Shown here piece after piece: positions 46,276-57,853 of a stretch of DNA of 64,000 bases. Below the pieces are notes generated by a model, which saw only the letters and a program-made list of their open reading frames with translations, had not been told where the DNA came from and did no database searches. The translations under genes and the position numbers were made by a program. The first letter of the stretch is position 1. Every line of letters begins with the position of its first letter. The stretch is from Diphasiastrum complanatum (Eukaryota > Streptophyta > Lycopodiopsida > Lycopodiales > Lycopodiaceae), in NCBI GenBank assembly GCA_029204225.1, contig CM055108.1, forward strand, positions 11,005,782-11,069,781, written 5' to 3'.

Positions 46276-47767
46276 TGGTTCAACAAGTCGAAGACTGTAA
46301 GCCACCTATCGAGCACAATAGAATAAGCCTCCTTCCTAATGCATGACTACACCTATCACTATTGAACAAAGCTATAATAACAGAGTATGATTGAAGAATG
46401 TTAACTACTGGATTAAAAGTTTCAGTGTAGTCGATGTTGTGTACTTGAGAAAATCCTTTGGTGACAAGTTGAGCCTTTCTTCGATTGATACTTCCATTTG
46501 TCTTGTATTTGATTTTGAATATTTATTTACAATCAACTACATTTTTGTTGAAAGTAATTTGACAATAGTCCAAGTTTGGTTCTTGATAAGAGATGGATAC
46601 TCTTTATCCATAGTTTCTTTCTAGAGATCAAAATCGAGCTGACTGAGTGCCTCTTCGACAATAGTCGACTCTTGAACAAGGTAAGCTGCAGACTCGTCTA
46701 TGTACCTTATAGGTGGTCTGTTGACTCTTGTCGATCTTTTGGGTAATGAGCGAAGTTGATTATTTTCATCATGTTGTAGTTGCTAAATAGCAACATCATC
46801 ATCTTCAAATTCGCTATTGATAAGCTATTCGTTTGGAGTAGATGAGCTAAATAGGAATAGTCGACTTAGGAACAAGACTGTTCATGATTCGGGAGAGTCC
46901 GATAGTTCAACTATATGAGCTTTGCCCTTATCTTTGAGGTCAATAAGTTGACCTTTGATAAAGATGACATCTCGACTAGTGAACATCTTCGATTCAACAT
47001 GATCATACAGCTCATAAGTTTGATCTAAAGTAGTGTAGCTGATGAAAATAGACTTGATATTCTGAAAGTTGAGCTTCTTCCTGAGATCTTGCGGTATTTC
47101 ACATAAGTGATACATCCAAAGACTTGTAAGTTCAATAATGATGGTTTGGAATTTGTCCAAACTTCATATGGAAATTTTTTTGAGAGACCTTTAGTCGAAC
47201 ATCTATTCTAAATATAACCTGCAGTGGAAATGGCTTCAAGCCAGAAGAACTTTGGAAGTGTTGCATGAGCAAGCATACACTTGGCCGATTCGACTAAGGT
47301 TCTATTCTTTCTCTTAGCAAGTCCATTCGACTGAGGTGAATAGAAGGTAATGTATTGTTGCTCAATGCCATTGTTAAGGCAATACTCCTTGAATTCGGTA
47401 GAGATATATTCTCCTCCGTTGTCAGACCTTAGTGCTTTGATTCTTTTACTAGTTTTATTTTCTGCACGCTCTTTGAATTGTCGAAAGATTTTGAAGGCCT
47501 CCGATTTCAGTTTAATGAAATAAACAACTATTCTTCTCGAATATCATCAATGAAGGTAATGAAATACTTTGCATCAAGCAACGACGGAGTTTGGATTGGA
47601 CCGCATATATCTAAATGAACAATGTCTAAAACATCTTCTGATGCATGTCTATGACTCGATCTAAAAGAAATCCTAGTCTGCTTTCCAAGGATGCAGCTAT
47701 GACAGACAAGGAGGTCAACTTTGTTGGTTGGATAATTGAGATCAAGTACTAGGGATTGTTTAGACAT
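46276..47767 (-). pseudogene. Copia pol fragments (integrase to RT start) joined to a partial LTR
   Basis: On minus, 47767-47528 has CHSCILGKQTRISF and VHLDICGPIQTPS. 47460-47280 has further integrase pieces. 47160-46882 has LRKKLNFQNIKSIFISY and FTSRDVIFIKG. 46640-46390 is the RT start, interrupted by stops. At about 46385 the sequence jumps into the 3' part of the LTR family above. Order is correct for copia. The RT catalytic part is missing. Confidence 0.75.
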
Positions 47768-47864
47768 GTTCTGTGAAGAATTATCGATCAGTAAGATTCA
47801 ATATGTCCCTTTGATCTTTGGTTATGAATGACAACACATCTAGCACCATTGACAATGTAGAAAT

Positions 47865-48098
47865 CTAACATTTACTACACATAAGTGATGTAAACTCAAC
47901 AATATCTTGATCAAACATCAAATATATGATAAAATGAAGTTGCTTTCCATACAATGATAGTAAGATACTGTATTGCACACGTGTGGACCCAATAATCAAC
48001 ATACAATTGCATTCTACACACAAAATTGCAAGATATCAATACTATAGTGCACCAATAGATATATGAACCAAAAGAGAACTCATGTATAAGCTAGAATG

Positions 48099-48139
<41 letters not shown>

Positions 48140-48465
48140 TATCTCTTCCCATGCTTGTACACTATTTATAATAGGTCCATGCCCTATTTGGATATCCTTC
48201 TCCAAGCTTATCAACAACAGGAAACTTCTAGATCTAAAACCCTCCTCACAATTTAGACTAGATTCAATGTACCAAAATATTCAAATTTGAATTTTCCCAA
48301 ACTTGACCTTCCTACTTTTCCCACACTTTCCAAAAAGTGCTAATTCAAATGAACTTAGACTAAAATAATCTCATAATGTTTATCTCTAAGTCTAAGATGC
48401 ATATTGGCCTAAATTCCCAAATGAACTAAACATGACTAAATCCATTGATATTTCTCACACTCCCT
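47865..48465 (-). repeat. 3' LTR of the minus-strand copia-B element
   Basis: On minus it starts TGTGAGAAATATC right after the purine tract GAAGAGGGAG. It includes a GGACC-TATTATAAATAG promoter-like box, a GA/CT microsatellite (48107-48136), and ends near TTTCTACA at about 47865. Its parts correspond to the LTR at 55877-56442 on the plus strand. Confidence 0.7.
48107..48136. repeat. (GA)n microsatellite inside the copia-B LTR
   Basis: A GA run starts about 35 bp downstream of the TATA-like box in the minus-strand LTR. The plus-strand LTR has only a short CT-rich stretch at the same place, so it expanded after insertion. Confidence 0.85.
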
Positions 48466-49345
48466 CTTCAACTACTTTTAGCATAGTTTTGACCATACTA
48501 CTTTGATCCAACTTTAGAATGATCTCCATCCTAAGTATAGACCTCCTTTCTAAGGTTTTAAAGTATCTTCCATAATTGATATAAAAAATAGTTTCCAAAT
48601 TGGATGCTTCACTATTTCTTACATCAATTCTACACATCAAGATGTAACTAGAACATGAAGAACCAAATAGAATATTAATGAAATGATTCCACCGTGCTTC
48701 CAACTATGAACTCTCTGAAAAATAATAGCAACCAAATAAGAAATGTGAGTGATGAACACTTGCTTGCTTGTCTCCTCCATCTTTGACCATTCTTGATATG
48801 TCTCCACCATAAAACTCCATGAATGAGCCTTCGTCTCCATCTTGTCACAAGAAACCATAAAACCTTGAAAATTCATGAGTAAGAGAGTACAATAATGATG
48901 CTAATCCTACTTCATATGACTCCATATAACTAGTTGTCAGCACTAGTCCTTCTTCAAGATCCACTTGACACAAGAAAATGACCATAGATTCACCAAAAGT
49001 TGACAATCTCCAAGCATTGGCACCAAGTAGCTCAAGACTTGACAACTTAGGCATGAATGAGTGATAGAATGAACCTCCAAAGGCTTAATTTCTATTAGAA
49101 AAATCATCCAAGAATTCTAGTACAACTTCAACATCAAAATGATGCACACCAATGTAGCTAGTCTGACCATATCTTGACAATTTGCACACATTCACATGAA
49201 ATTGCTCAAACATGAGATAGAACAAGTAAAGCAAACTTGAACAACACTTCCTTGCTGATCCTCTGACCTTACTTGAGTCTTCAAACACCTGCAAAAATAG
49301 ATCCATAACAGCTTTGCCAAATATCTCTCTCTTGACTAGCTCCAA
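48455..49345 (-). pseudogene. Accessory segment of copia-B, minus-strand copy (unrecognised protein)
   Basis: The minus strand encodes KCCSSLLYLFYLMFEQFHV, LSRYGQTSYIG, then SSLELLGANAWRLSTFGESM, WNHFINILFGSSCSS and IDVRNSEAS. All align with the plus copy at 54.4-55.3 kb in the same frame. Three nonsense substitutions interrupt it, but no frameshift is evident until the end. It ends KTMLKVVEEGV directly before the purine tract and LTR, so RNase H is absent in this copy. No domain is recognised. Confidence 0.6.
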
Positions 49346-49349
49346 ATTT

Positions 49350-50065
49350 CCACTTTTCCTTTTGTGTTATTGAAGCCCTTTGAGATGAACCTCTTGATCA
49401 TCCACTTGAACATAAAAGATGTGAATATCTTCAAACATGAAACTTTGAAAATACTCCCTCACAAACATATTACCATAATCATGGAATCTTTTGAATTAAT
49501 GAAGAGATATGAGATCCATGCCTTGGATCTTCCCAAAAACCAATCTTCCATTGTCCTGTCCTTCACAAGATCCCTCTTAATGATTGCATCATAAGAAGTA
49601 GAAACCTCTTGAACATTAGAAGCCATGAAAAAAATGATTAGTACCTTCAACATGAAGATGATTGAAGTACTCTCCTTTTTCCAACAAGAACTTCTACTCA
49701 ATGATTTAGGTAATGACTCATATGATAATGATTCTTCCTCACTATCATTCACAATGACATCATTTGAAGTACATCCTACTTTGAATACTTCACATAGTTC
49801 CCTTCTTTTTGACTTGTGACTATCTCCCTCACCAAGTCTCAATATAGAACCATTTGATCTACTCTCTTTATGAAAACATGTGACACCACTTGTGCACAAA
49901 TGACTTTCTTGGAATCATAACAAAAAAATGTAGATGAATCACCTCCTTCATGCATGCACCTAGCTATATTTTTTTCTATATGATCAAAGAAATTATTAGC
50001 AACAACCTTTTTCAAGGAAGAACCTTCGCCACCTCATGAAGTTAGCTCTTTTCTTACCTTTTGCA
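49350..50065 (-). other. Upstream internal part of the minus copia-B copy, unrecognised
   Basis: A 146-codon open stretch (49899-49459) is Ser- and Glu-rich and has no recognised domain. It has no counterpart in the plus-strand copy. It lies between the accessory segment and the 190-bp direct repeat at 50068. Confidence 0.35.
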
Positions 50066-50067
50066 TG

Positions 50068-50255
50068 CTATGACAGACAGGAGGGCAACTTTGTTGGTTG
50101 GATAATCAAGATCAAGTACTAGTAATTGTTTAGACATGTTTTGTGAGGAATTATCAGATCACTAAGATCCAATATGTCCCTTTGATCTTTGGTTATGAAT
50201 GACAACACATCTAGCACCATTGACAATTAGAGATCTAACATCTACTACACATAAG
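50068..50255. repeat. Direct duplicate of 47690-47895
   Basis: GACAGACA-GGAGG-CAACTTTGTTGGTTGGATAA through ATGTCCCTTTGATCTTTGGT to CTACTACACATAAGTGA is repeated in the same orientation on both sides of the copia-B minus copy. The repeat includes integrase-domain sequence of the copia at 47.7 kb and the outer end of the copia-B LTR. Confidence 0.8.
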
Positions 50256-50939
50256 TGAAGATCTTGAGGGCTTCAAATCTGTTGGGGAAGATTAGTTTTA
50301 TCTTGCATAGTACAAACCACAAATTTTGGAAACATAAAATGAAGATTATTACTACAAGATGCGTGATATCTAGTGCTTTTGTTGAGCATATTTTTGAAGA
50401 TAGAATTTAAAATGGGGGGGAAGCAGAAAGCTCGAGCATCAAGGTGTGCAGGCAGGCCTCTGAATATAAGCCTTGTGACTTTGAACATGTTTTTAAGAGG
50501 GTTATAAGGAGTCTAGGGACATTTCAAAAATCCGGAAATCACTATGCTTACCAAGGGTAATACCAAGATTTATAACAAGGGTTATAAGGAGGCCAAAAAG
50601 ATTCCAAATTACTTTGCTAACCGAGGGTAATACCGACACTGATGAAAAAAAGCCACTTTAGTATAAACCTTGGAATGTTACAAAATGTAAATGGATGATA
50701 TTTTTGAAAGTTATTGTTTATAAGCACATTGAATTTCATTTTTTTTTATCAACATTGGGAGCCATACACACAAGTGAAAATAAAAAATTATGTATCATAA
50801 CAATATCATGACCAGAATTTGTGTACTAATTACGTGTCAACTTTTTGTTTGATGTCGACTAAACAAATAATAAAGTACAACTGCATCCATGAGCAATGTG
50901 ATCAATATTACAATAAGTTGTAATACATCATTGTACTAT

Positions 50940-52135
50940 CTCACTTATTCATTTGCTAATTCCTCATTATCATCTGTCTCATCATCATGTGACAAATCCG
51001 CCAAACCAAATGAGTCTATCTTTAATTCTACCCAAATATCTCTTGTAGCTTTGTTATTAATAAGTTGATATTCACAAGCTGATGTTGATGGTGACGACGA
51101 GAATGATCGAGAAGCTGCTGTGTTGTGCGATGTTGATCCATCAAGTGATGATGCATCATGCTCAATATCATCATTTGCTTGTGAAGCATGCACATTCTTT
51201 GAAAATGTGTCATCTTCATTATCATGATCTCGTTCAGGTACATCAGATGGCAGTGCCATGTCCTCCATGACATCTTTAAAACCAAAAATTATAAACTTGA
51301 ATCACCTACCACCATCTGGGATATGAACGGTTAGGGTGGTGACTGACTACCACCTATAATTGATCGATGTTACCATAAACACTGACTCATCATTAGTATC
51401 TATGTTACAATTGCTTGGGTATACACACAATATACAATTTTTGTATATCGAAAATCAATTGATTTTGACATAAAAAAAACATTGACTACTTGAACACATA
51501 TACGTACTTGCTCACATTGTTGAGGAAAAGCAAATATATCACTTTGATCTGTCCAAAGCTTGGTGGAGTCAATGGCAAAATAACCACTCTCATCTTTCCT
51601 GACAGTTGCATTGGGACCTTTGTAAATAAGCTTGAACCATTTTACATCAAATATGAAAAAGCTGAATTGCCTAAATCCAACTTCGAGGATGTCATTGATT
51701 GTCCCACAATAATCAAGTTGAGAAGAGAGTAAATTGGTGTTACTCCTGGGACATCGTTCAAGGTATTGACCATTGGCCTATGAGATTTTGTTGTCTCTTT
51801 TATTGTTCCATTCTTTGATTGGTTCTTTTTCTTCTAGCTGTGTGGATTTCCAAAGTTTCATTTCCATCTCATGTAGTTGGGTACATTGGGTACACAACGC
51901 TATCAACAAACGAGAGAAAAATGCTTCCACAATAGATGGACGTCTTTTTGACTTCACACACTGCAAAAGATCTTATAATGGAGGTTATGTCCCAACCAAC
52001 CAACCTACAAGAGACGATTTTTTTGTAGCACTTTGTGGAATGGCATTTGCCAGCTCATCCATAGTTGCCTCATACACGGTTGTCTTTGATACGAGATCAT
52101 TAATCCTCTTCCACCTTTTATGGACCACCTTAGGC
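50940..52135 (-). pseudogene. Possible DNA-transposon remnant (low confidence)
   Basis: On minus, 52130-51773 contains an open stretch with VSKTTVYEATMDELANAIPQ and CTQCTQLHEMEMKLWKSTQL. 51268-50945 is an acidic Ser/Asp-rich stretch ending DDETDDNEELANE. The layout resembles hAT-type C-terminal regions, but no diagnostic motif is present. The copia-B plus copy begins abruptly against it at about 52141. Confidence 0.25.
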
Positions 52136-53877
52136 AAATTTGCATGAATGCCTCATCTTTTGACTTAGCTTACATAGATGAAAGCATTAAGGAAGGAAAG
52201 CTTATTCAAGTGATTCTTAATGGCTTGTTGGATGCTCATGCTAACATTGTTCAAAGTATTGCTATTCAAAAGACTTTGCCAAGTTTGATGGATCTTCAAG
52301 AGATCTTGATCAATGAGGAATATAGGCTTCAAGCAAGAGGTGGATCTACATCAACACTTCAAGAGGATGCTATGTTCACAAAGGGCAAATTCAAGGGCAA
52401 AACCAAAAGCAAGTGGTCTAAAGGGCAAGATCAAGTGGATGCTTCTTCAAGTGGCAAAAAGAAGGATAGATCAAAGCTCAAGTGCTTCTATTGTGGCATC
52501 AAAGGACACTTTGCAAGTGAGTGCTACAAGAAGAAGAGAGATCAAGGAGACAAGCAAGGTAATCTTACTCTTGATGAGGATGGTTTGGATGTGCAAGATG
52601 CAAATGATGATGCTTTTGTGATGTCTTCATGTATGCTTGCTAATGATGGAGATCTAGATCCTTGGTGGATTGATAGTGGAGCAAGTTCACACATGACCTT
52701 TCACAAAGAGTACTTCACTTCTTTGTTGGCATATGGAGATGACAAGAGGGTGATCTACACAGCCAATGATGGTGAGTGTGCAATCAAAGGGATTGGCACA
52801 ATTCCTATTTCTCTCTCTACAAATAGGAATGTTCATTTGGAGGATGTCTTGTTTATTCCATCTATTACCAAGAATTTGCTTAGTGTGAGTCAAATGCTAA
52901 GTAAGGGCCTCAAGGTAGAGTTTGATGGAGATCCTTGTTTGATCAAAAGAAAGGATGTCTTGATTGGAAAAGGTAAAAGACAAGGGAAGTTGTTCAAACT
53001 TGATGCTTGTGTTATTGCTAACCAAGTTGGATGTGTTGCAAGGGAGCAAATTTCTATTCAAGAGGTTTGGCACAAAAGGATGGGACACCTCAACTTCAAG
53101 TCACTTGAGGTAATGGCAAGGAAGAAGGTTGTGATTGGTCTTCCAAGTTCCTTAAGTAATGAAAAGCATGTTTGTGAGTCTTGTGCTTTGTCTAAGTCAC
53201 ATAGACTACCTTATACTAGATCTATTTCTAGATCTACAAAGCCTTTTCAACTTGTACATTCGGATATTCATGGATTTACTACAATTAGCAATAGTGGAGC
53301 TAAGATGTATGTAACATTCATTGATGATTTTAGTAGATTTTGTTGGATCTATCTACTAAAGAGCAAGGATGAAGTGTATGATGTCTTTGTCAAGTTCAAG
53401 AATGCAAGGGAGAACCAATTTTTCACAAAGATCAAGTGCTTGAGAGGTGACAATGGTGGTGAGTACATATCTAAGAAGTTCCAGGCCTTTTGTGATGAGC
53501 ATGGGATCAAGAGGGAGTATACAACATCAAGGACTCCACAACAAAATGGAGTGGCTGAAAGGAAGAATAGGACTTTATGTGAAAGTGCTAAAGCTATGAG
53601 GTTAAGTGCTAATCTTGACAAATCATTTTGGGATCAAGCTTTGTTGTGTGCCAGTTTCTTGTGCAATAGGTGGCCGAGTGCTATTTTGGATGGAAGGACA
53701 CCTTTTGAGATGCTATTCAAGAGGAAGTCGAGTGTCAACTTTCTAAGAACCTTTGGATGCACATGCTATGTCAACATTACTCTTGATGATATGACCAAGG
53801 AGGATCCATCTTCAAGAAGAGGTATTTTTGTTGGATATATTACTACAAGGTTTACATTCCTTCTACTAACAAAGTGA
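52120..53877 (+). pseudogene. Copia-B gag-protease-integrase (5'-truncated)
   Basis: Domains in order: gag C-terminal part (residues of about 10-115); CCHC knuckle CFYCGIKGHFASEC at about 122-135; retropepsin DSGASSH at about 185; integrase zinc-binding region HKRMGHLNF ... CESC; integrase core with HSDIHG, RGDNGGEY and [11 protein letters not shown], so the DDE residues are present. The first ten residues come from the adjoining sequence; gag N-terminus, PBS and 5' LTR are missing. A frameshift at about 53840-53860 separates it from the next ORF. Confidence 0.9.
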
Positions 53878-55307
53878 TTGTTGTTAGAGATGTCATTTTT
53901 TATGAGGGAAACATTCCAAAGGTGTCTTCAAGCATGATTGATGGTAAAGTAGATGGATCTAATATTCTTGATGTTGATGAGAAGGATCCTACTTTGGATG
54001 GTGGTGATGATGGACCTTCACCAAGTCAAAAGCCAAGGAGAACATCAAGAGAAAGACAAGTACCTTCAAGGCTCACATATGATCAAAAGGGTAAGCAAGT
54101 AGTTTTTGGAAATTATGTTACTTTCCTAACCTCTTTGGATAATCCTACAAGTGTAGATCAAGCAAGGAAAGAAGAGGATTGGATCCAAGCAATGGATCTT
54201 GAGTATCAATCTCTTATAAAGAGTGGAACATCTTTTGGAAGATCTTCTTGTGTACATGGAGCTATGCAAGTGGATGGATGTTGTCTTGCTGTAAAATCAA
54301 GTAATGGATCTGGAAAACAAATTTTGTTCAATGACTTTGATGATCAAGTTGAAGATCAAGAGGTTGATCTCAAAGCGCTTCAACTAGTCAAAAGGGAAGT
54401 TGGCAATTTGGAGCTAGTCAAGAACATCAAAGGAGAGGTAATTGGCAAAGGTGTTATGGATCTATTTTTGCAGCATATTGAAGACTCAAGTAAGGTCAAA
54501 GGAGCAGCATGGAAGTGTTGCTCAAGTTTACTTTACTTGTTCTATCTCATGTTTGAGCAATTTCATGTGGATGTGTGCAAATTGTCAAGATATGGTAAAA
54601 CTAGCTACATTGGTGAGCATTGTTTTGATGTTGGATTTGTACTAGCATCCTTGGCTGATTTTGCTGATGGAAATGAAGCTATTGGAGGTTCATTATGTCA
54701 CTCATCCATGGCTAAGTTCTCAAGTGTTGAGCTACTTGGTGCCAATACTTGGAGATTGTCAATTTTTGGTGAATTCATGGTTATTTTCTTGTGTCAAGTT
54801 GAAGATGGACTAGTGCAAACTACTTGGTTGATGGAGTCATGTGGTGCTGGATTTTCATCATTAATGTACTCACCTACTCATGGATTTCCAAGGTTTGAGG
54901 GTTTCTTGTGGCAAGATGAAGGTGGAGGCTCATTCATGGAGTATCATGGTGGATACAAGGCAACAAAGGACAAAGAAGGAGGAGACATGCAAGAAAAAGT
55001 TGATCACTCACATTTATTGTTCGTTTGCTGTATTTTTCCAAAGAGTTCAGAGTTGGAAGCATGGTGGAATCATTTCATTTACATTCTATTTGATTCTTCA
55101 TGTTCTAGTCACATTTTTACATGTAAAATTGATGTAAGAAATAGTGAAGCATCCCAAGTGGACACTATTCTCTATATCAATTATGGTTGTTTCTATTTTG
55201 AGCATTACATGATCATTGAAAGGAGATCTATTCTTAGGAAGAAGGTCATTCTTATGATGGATCAAAGTTCTATTGGCAAAAACTATGCTAAGAGCATTGG
55301 AAGCTAG
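53874..55307 (+). CDS. Copia-B pol start fused to an unrecognised accessory segment replacing the RT core
   Basis: The first part is ordinary copia: IVVRDVIFYEGN, an Arg/Ser linker, then EEDWIQAMDLEYQSLIKSGT, the start of RT. At about 54225 homology to RT stops. About 360 codons follow with no RT motif (no YVDD): QVDGCCLAVKSSNGSGKQIL, KCCSSLLYLFYLMFEQFHVD, LLGANTWRLSIFGEFMVIFL, FLWQDEGGGSFMEYHGG, WNHFIYILFDSSCSS and IDVRNSEAS. It is Cys-, Phe- and Trp-rich with several hydrophobic stretches. The minus-strand copy at 48.5-49.3 kb aligns in frame. Function unknown; it may derive from a captured gene. Confidence 0.55.
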   Translation: MIVVRDVIFYEGNIPKVSSSMIDGKVDGSNILDVDEKDPTLDGGDDGPSPSQKPRRTSRERQVPSRLTYDQKGKQVVFGNYVTFLTSLDNPTSVDQARKEEDWIQAMDLEYQSLIKSGTSFGRSSCVHGAMQVDGCCLAVKSSNGSGKQILFNDFDDQVEDQEVDLKALQLVKREVGNLELVKNIKGEVIGKGVMDLFLQHIEDSSKVKGAAWKCCSSLLYLFYLMFEQFHVDVCKLSRYGKTSYIGEHCFDVGFVLASLADFADGNEAIGGSLCHSSMAKFSSVELLGANTWRLSIFGEFMVIFLCQVEDGLVQTTWLMESCGAGFSSLMYSPTHGFPRFEGFLWQDEGGGSFMEYHGGYKATKDKEGGDMQEKVDHSHLLFVCCIFPKSSELEAWWNHFIYILFDSSCSSHIFTCKIDVRNSEASQVDTILYINYGCFYFEHYMIIERRSILRKKVILMMDQSSIGKNYAKSIGS

Positions 55308-55879
55308 GAAAGCGAGTTTTGAGGTACATCATTGGAACTCGAGATTTTGGCATATTGTATGAGGGATCATCACCTAATCTTTTTGGATTTTCAGATTTGG
55401 ACTATGTTGGAGATGTAATGGATAGGAAATCCATTAGTTCTTATTGTATTTTCATAGGTGATGGAGCTATATCATGGATGTCAAAGAAACAAGCCACTAT
55501 CTCATTGTCATCTAGTGAGGCCGAGTACAAAGCTCTTACACATTGCACAAAGGAGATGGTATGGATCAAGAGGATGATCAAGGATCTTCACTTGCTGGAT
55601 TTTTCAAAGAGCCCAATCATCTTTTGTGACAATCAATCAGCCCAAAGAATGGCATCCAATCCTATCTTTCATGCTAGGAGCAAGCATATTGAGATACAAT
55701 ATCATTTTGTGAGGGAGCGAGTCATTGCAAAGGAGGTGGAGCTTCAACATGTGTCTTCAAGGGAATGTGTAGCTGATATCTTCACCAAAGCATTAGAAAA
55801 AGACCTGTTCATGAAGCATAGGACTTCACTTGGAGTATTATCAAAATCTATGCTAAAACTAGTTGAAGAGGGAGTGTGA
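55307..55879 (+). pseudogene. Copia-B RNase H
   Basis: GKRVLRYIIGTRDFGILYEG, GFSDLDYVGDVMDRKSISSY, SWMSKKQATISLSSSEAEYK and HIEIQYHFVRERV are copia RNase H motifs, ending KSMLKLVEEGV. The ORF is open but is separated by a stop from the upstream part. The purine tract GAAGAGGGAG and the LTR follow directly. Confidence 0.85.
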
Positions 55880-56442
55880 AATATTCAACTAGTTTCATCA
55901 CATTTTGCAATATTTCCATATTTGGCATTTTGAGGCCAAAACTTGTTTTAGACTTAGAGGTTGACTTTTCAAAGTTCATTAGTCTAAATTTCATTTGAAT
56001 AAACACTTTTTGAAAGTGTGGGAAAGATAGAATGCGAGTTTGAGTAAATTCAATTTGAATAAGTTGGGTACATTGAATCTAGACCCAAAATTGGTAGGGT
56101 TAGCATTTTGGTGGGAAAGCCAAGTGGCAAAATAGGGTTTGGACCTGTTATAAAAGGATGTAACTCGTGGAGAGAGTCATCTTCTCTCTTCTCTATCTCA
56201 TTTCATGCTTATACATGGTTCTCTTGGGTTCTACTATCCATTGGTGCACTATCTTGGTGATTGCTTGCAATTATATGTGTAGAATGATCTATATTTGTTA
56301 TTTTTGGATCCACACGTGTGAAATACAGTAGCTTGCTGGTTTTGTATGGACAGCAACAGTACATAATCATTTCATTCAAGTTTGATCAAGTTCTATTAGT
56401 GTTTGCATCTCAAATTGTGTGTACATGCTGATTTTTCTACAT
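55877..56442 (+). repeat. 3' LTR of copia-B (plus copy)
   Basis: It starts TGTGAAATATTC after the purine tract and ends TTTTTCTACA. A TATA box (TATAAAAG) lies at 56149. Its sequence parallels the LTR at 47865-48465 on the other strand (AAGTGTGGGAAA, GGGTACATTGAATCTAG, CACACGTGTG). Confidence 0.8.
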
Positions 56443-56529
56443 TGGTGAAATTGGTTGTGTATTTCTCTTTCTAACCAAAGATCATTCAAGTAGATTGGAT
56501 CTTAAGGATCTGAAATCTTTCACAAATAT

Positions 56530-57190
56530 ATCTCCAATAAGTTGATTGACTTTTGTAGTTCTAATGGCATAAAGAGGGAGTTGTCATGTCCATACACCCC
56601 TCAACAAAATGGAATGAGTGAGAGAAGAAATAGATCTCTTTGTGAGTGTGCTAAGGCCTTAAAGCCAGATGCTTCTCTATCCAAACCATTTTGGGGTGAA
56701 GCAATAACTTGTGCTAACTATTTGTGCAATAGATTGCCAAACCAAGCCAGTGGAGGAATCACACCATTTGAAGCTCTATTTGGAGAGAAGCCCAATCTCA
56801 AAGGATCTCAAAGTTTTTGGATCCTCTTGCTATGTACACCAATCCTTGGATAAGAGAAGGAAGGATGATGCAACATCCATCAAAGGCATCTTTGTGGGAT
56901 ATGGTGAGAATAGCAAAGGTTATAGAGTCTTCAATCCCATCACTAGCAAGGTGATAGTGAGTAGGAATGTTATTTTTGATGAGGGACATGCTTGTGATTT
57001 GGATGATAATGCTACTAATCATCTTGATGCCAAGGATCATGCTAGGATGGAGGAGGAGCTTCCAAGTGAAGAAGAACTTGAGGATCCACCTCAAGATGCA
57101 AGAACTCCAAGAAGATCTACAAGGGCAAGATTTGAGCCATTGAGGCTCACCTATGATGGTCAAGGTGATCAAAGGGAAGGCTCATCATCT
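56530..57190 (+). pseudogene. Copia integrase C-terminal fragment
   Basis: NGIKRELSCPYTPQQNGMSE, ANYLCNRLPNQASGG and FEALFGEKPN are integrase motifs. After a frameshift at about 56800, VFGSSCYVHQSLDKRRKDDA, KGIFVGYGENSKGYRVFNP and VSRNVIFDEG continue into an RRSTRARFEP linker. At about 57190 the sequence switches to the antisense of RT. Confidence 0.85.
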
Positions 57191-57720
57191 TTCAAGCAAC
57201 ATGATTATATCATTACCAACATGTTTAAGATATAATGATAGATCATATGAACTAATCTTAAAACCAATAGAAAGAAGATAAGCTCATACCAAGCCCTTGG
57301 AGCTTGTTTCAAGCCATAAAGACTTTTCAAAAGTAAGCATACTTTTGATCCTTTGCCATTCACAACAAAACCTGGAGGTTGATGCATATATATTTCTTCT
57401 TCTAAGTAACCATTCAAGAAGGCATTGGAAACATCAAGTTGAAGCATTTTCCAATCATAAAAGCAACAAATAGTAATGAGAATTCTAATGGTTACCATCT
57501 TTGCTATGGGAGAAAAGGTTTCTTCACAATCTATGCTTTTGATTTGGGCATAGCCTTTAGCACAAAGCTTTGCTTTGAGCTTATTGATTGATCCATCATT
57601 ATTGAGCTTGATTCTATAGACCCACTTGCATCCAATGACATGCTTGTCATTAGGTGGATCTACAAGTTGCCAAGTCTCATTTTGCATCAAAGCTTCATAC
57701 TCGACCTCCATAGCTTTGAT
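57190..57720 (-). pseudogene. Copia RT fragment, inverted relative to the adjacent integrase
   Basis: On minus: EALMQNETWQLVDPPNDK, GCKWVYRIKLNNDGSI, ETFSPIAKMVTIRILI, QLDVSNAFLNGYLEEEIYMH and YGLKQAPRAWYE. A frameshift follows, and the RT stops before YVDD at the junction with the plus-strand integrase. Together they look like one copia element with an internal inversion. Confidence 0.85.
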
Positions 57721-57853
57721 CCAATCCTATAATAGATTGATTTTTTATAGTGTCTATAATAAATTGTTAGAATTATTTAAGATAGTGTTTAACATTCTGC
57801 ATTGATGTAGAATTTAAGATTATAGATGAAGACCTTGACAATCGACAATATGT

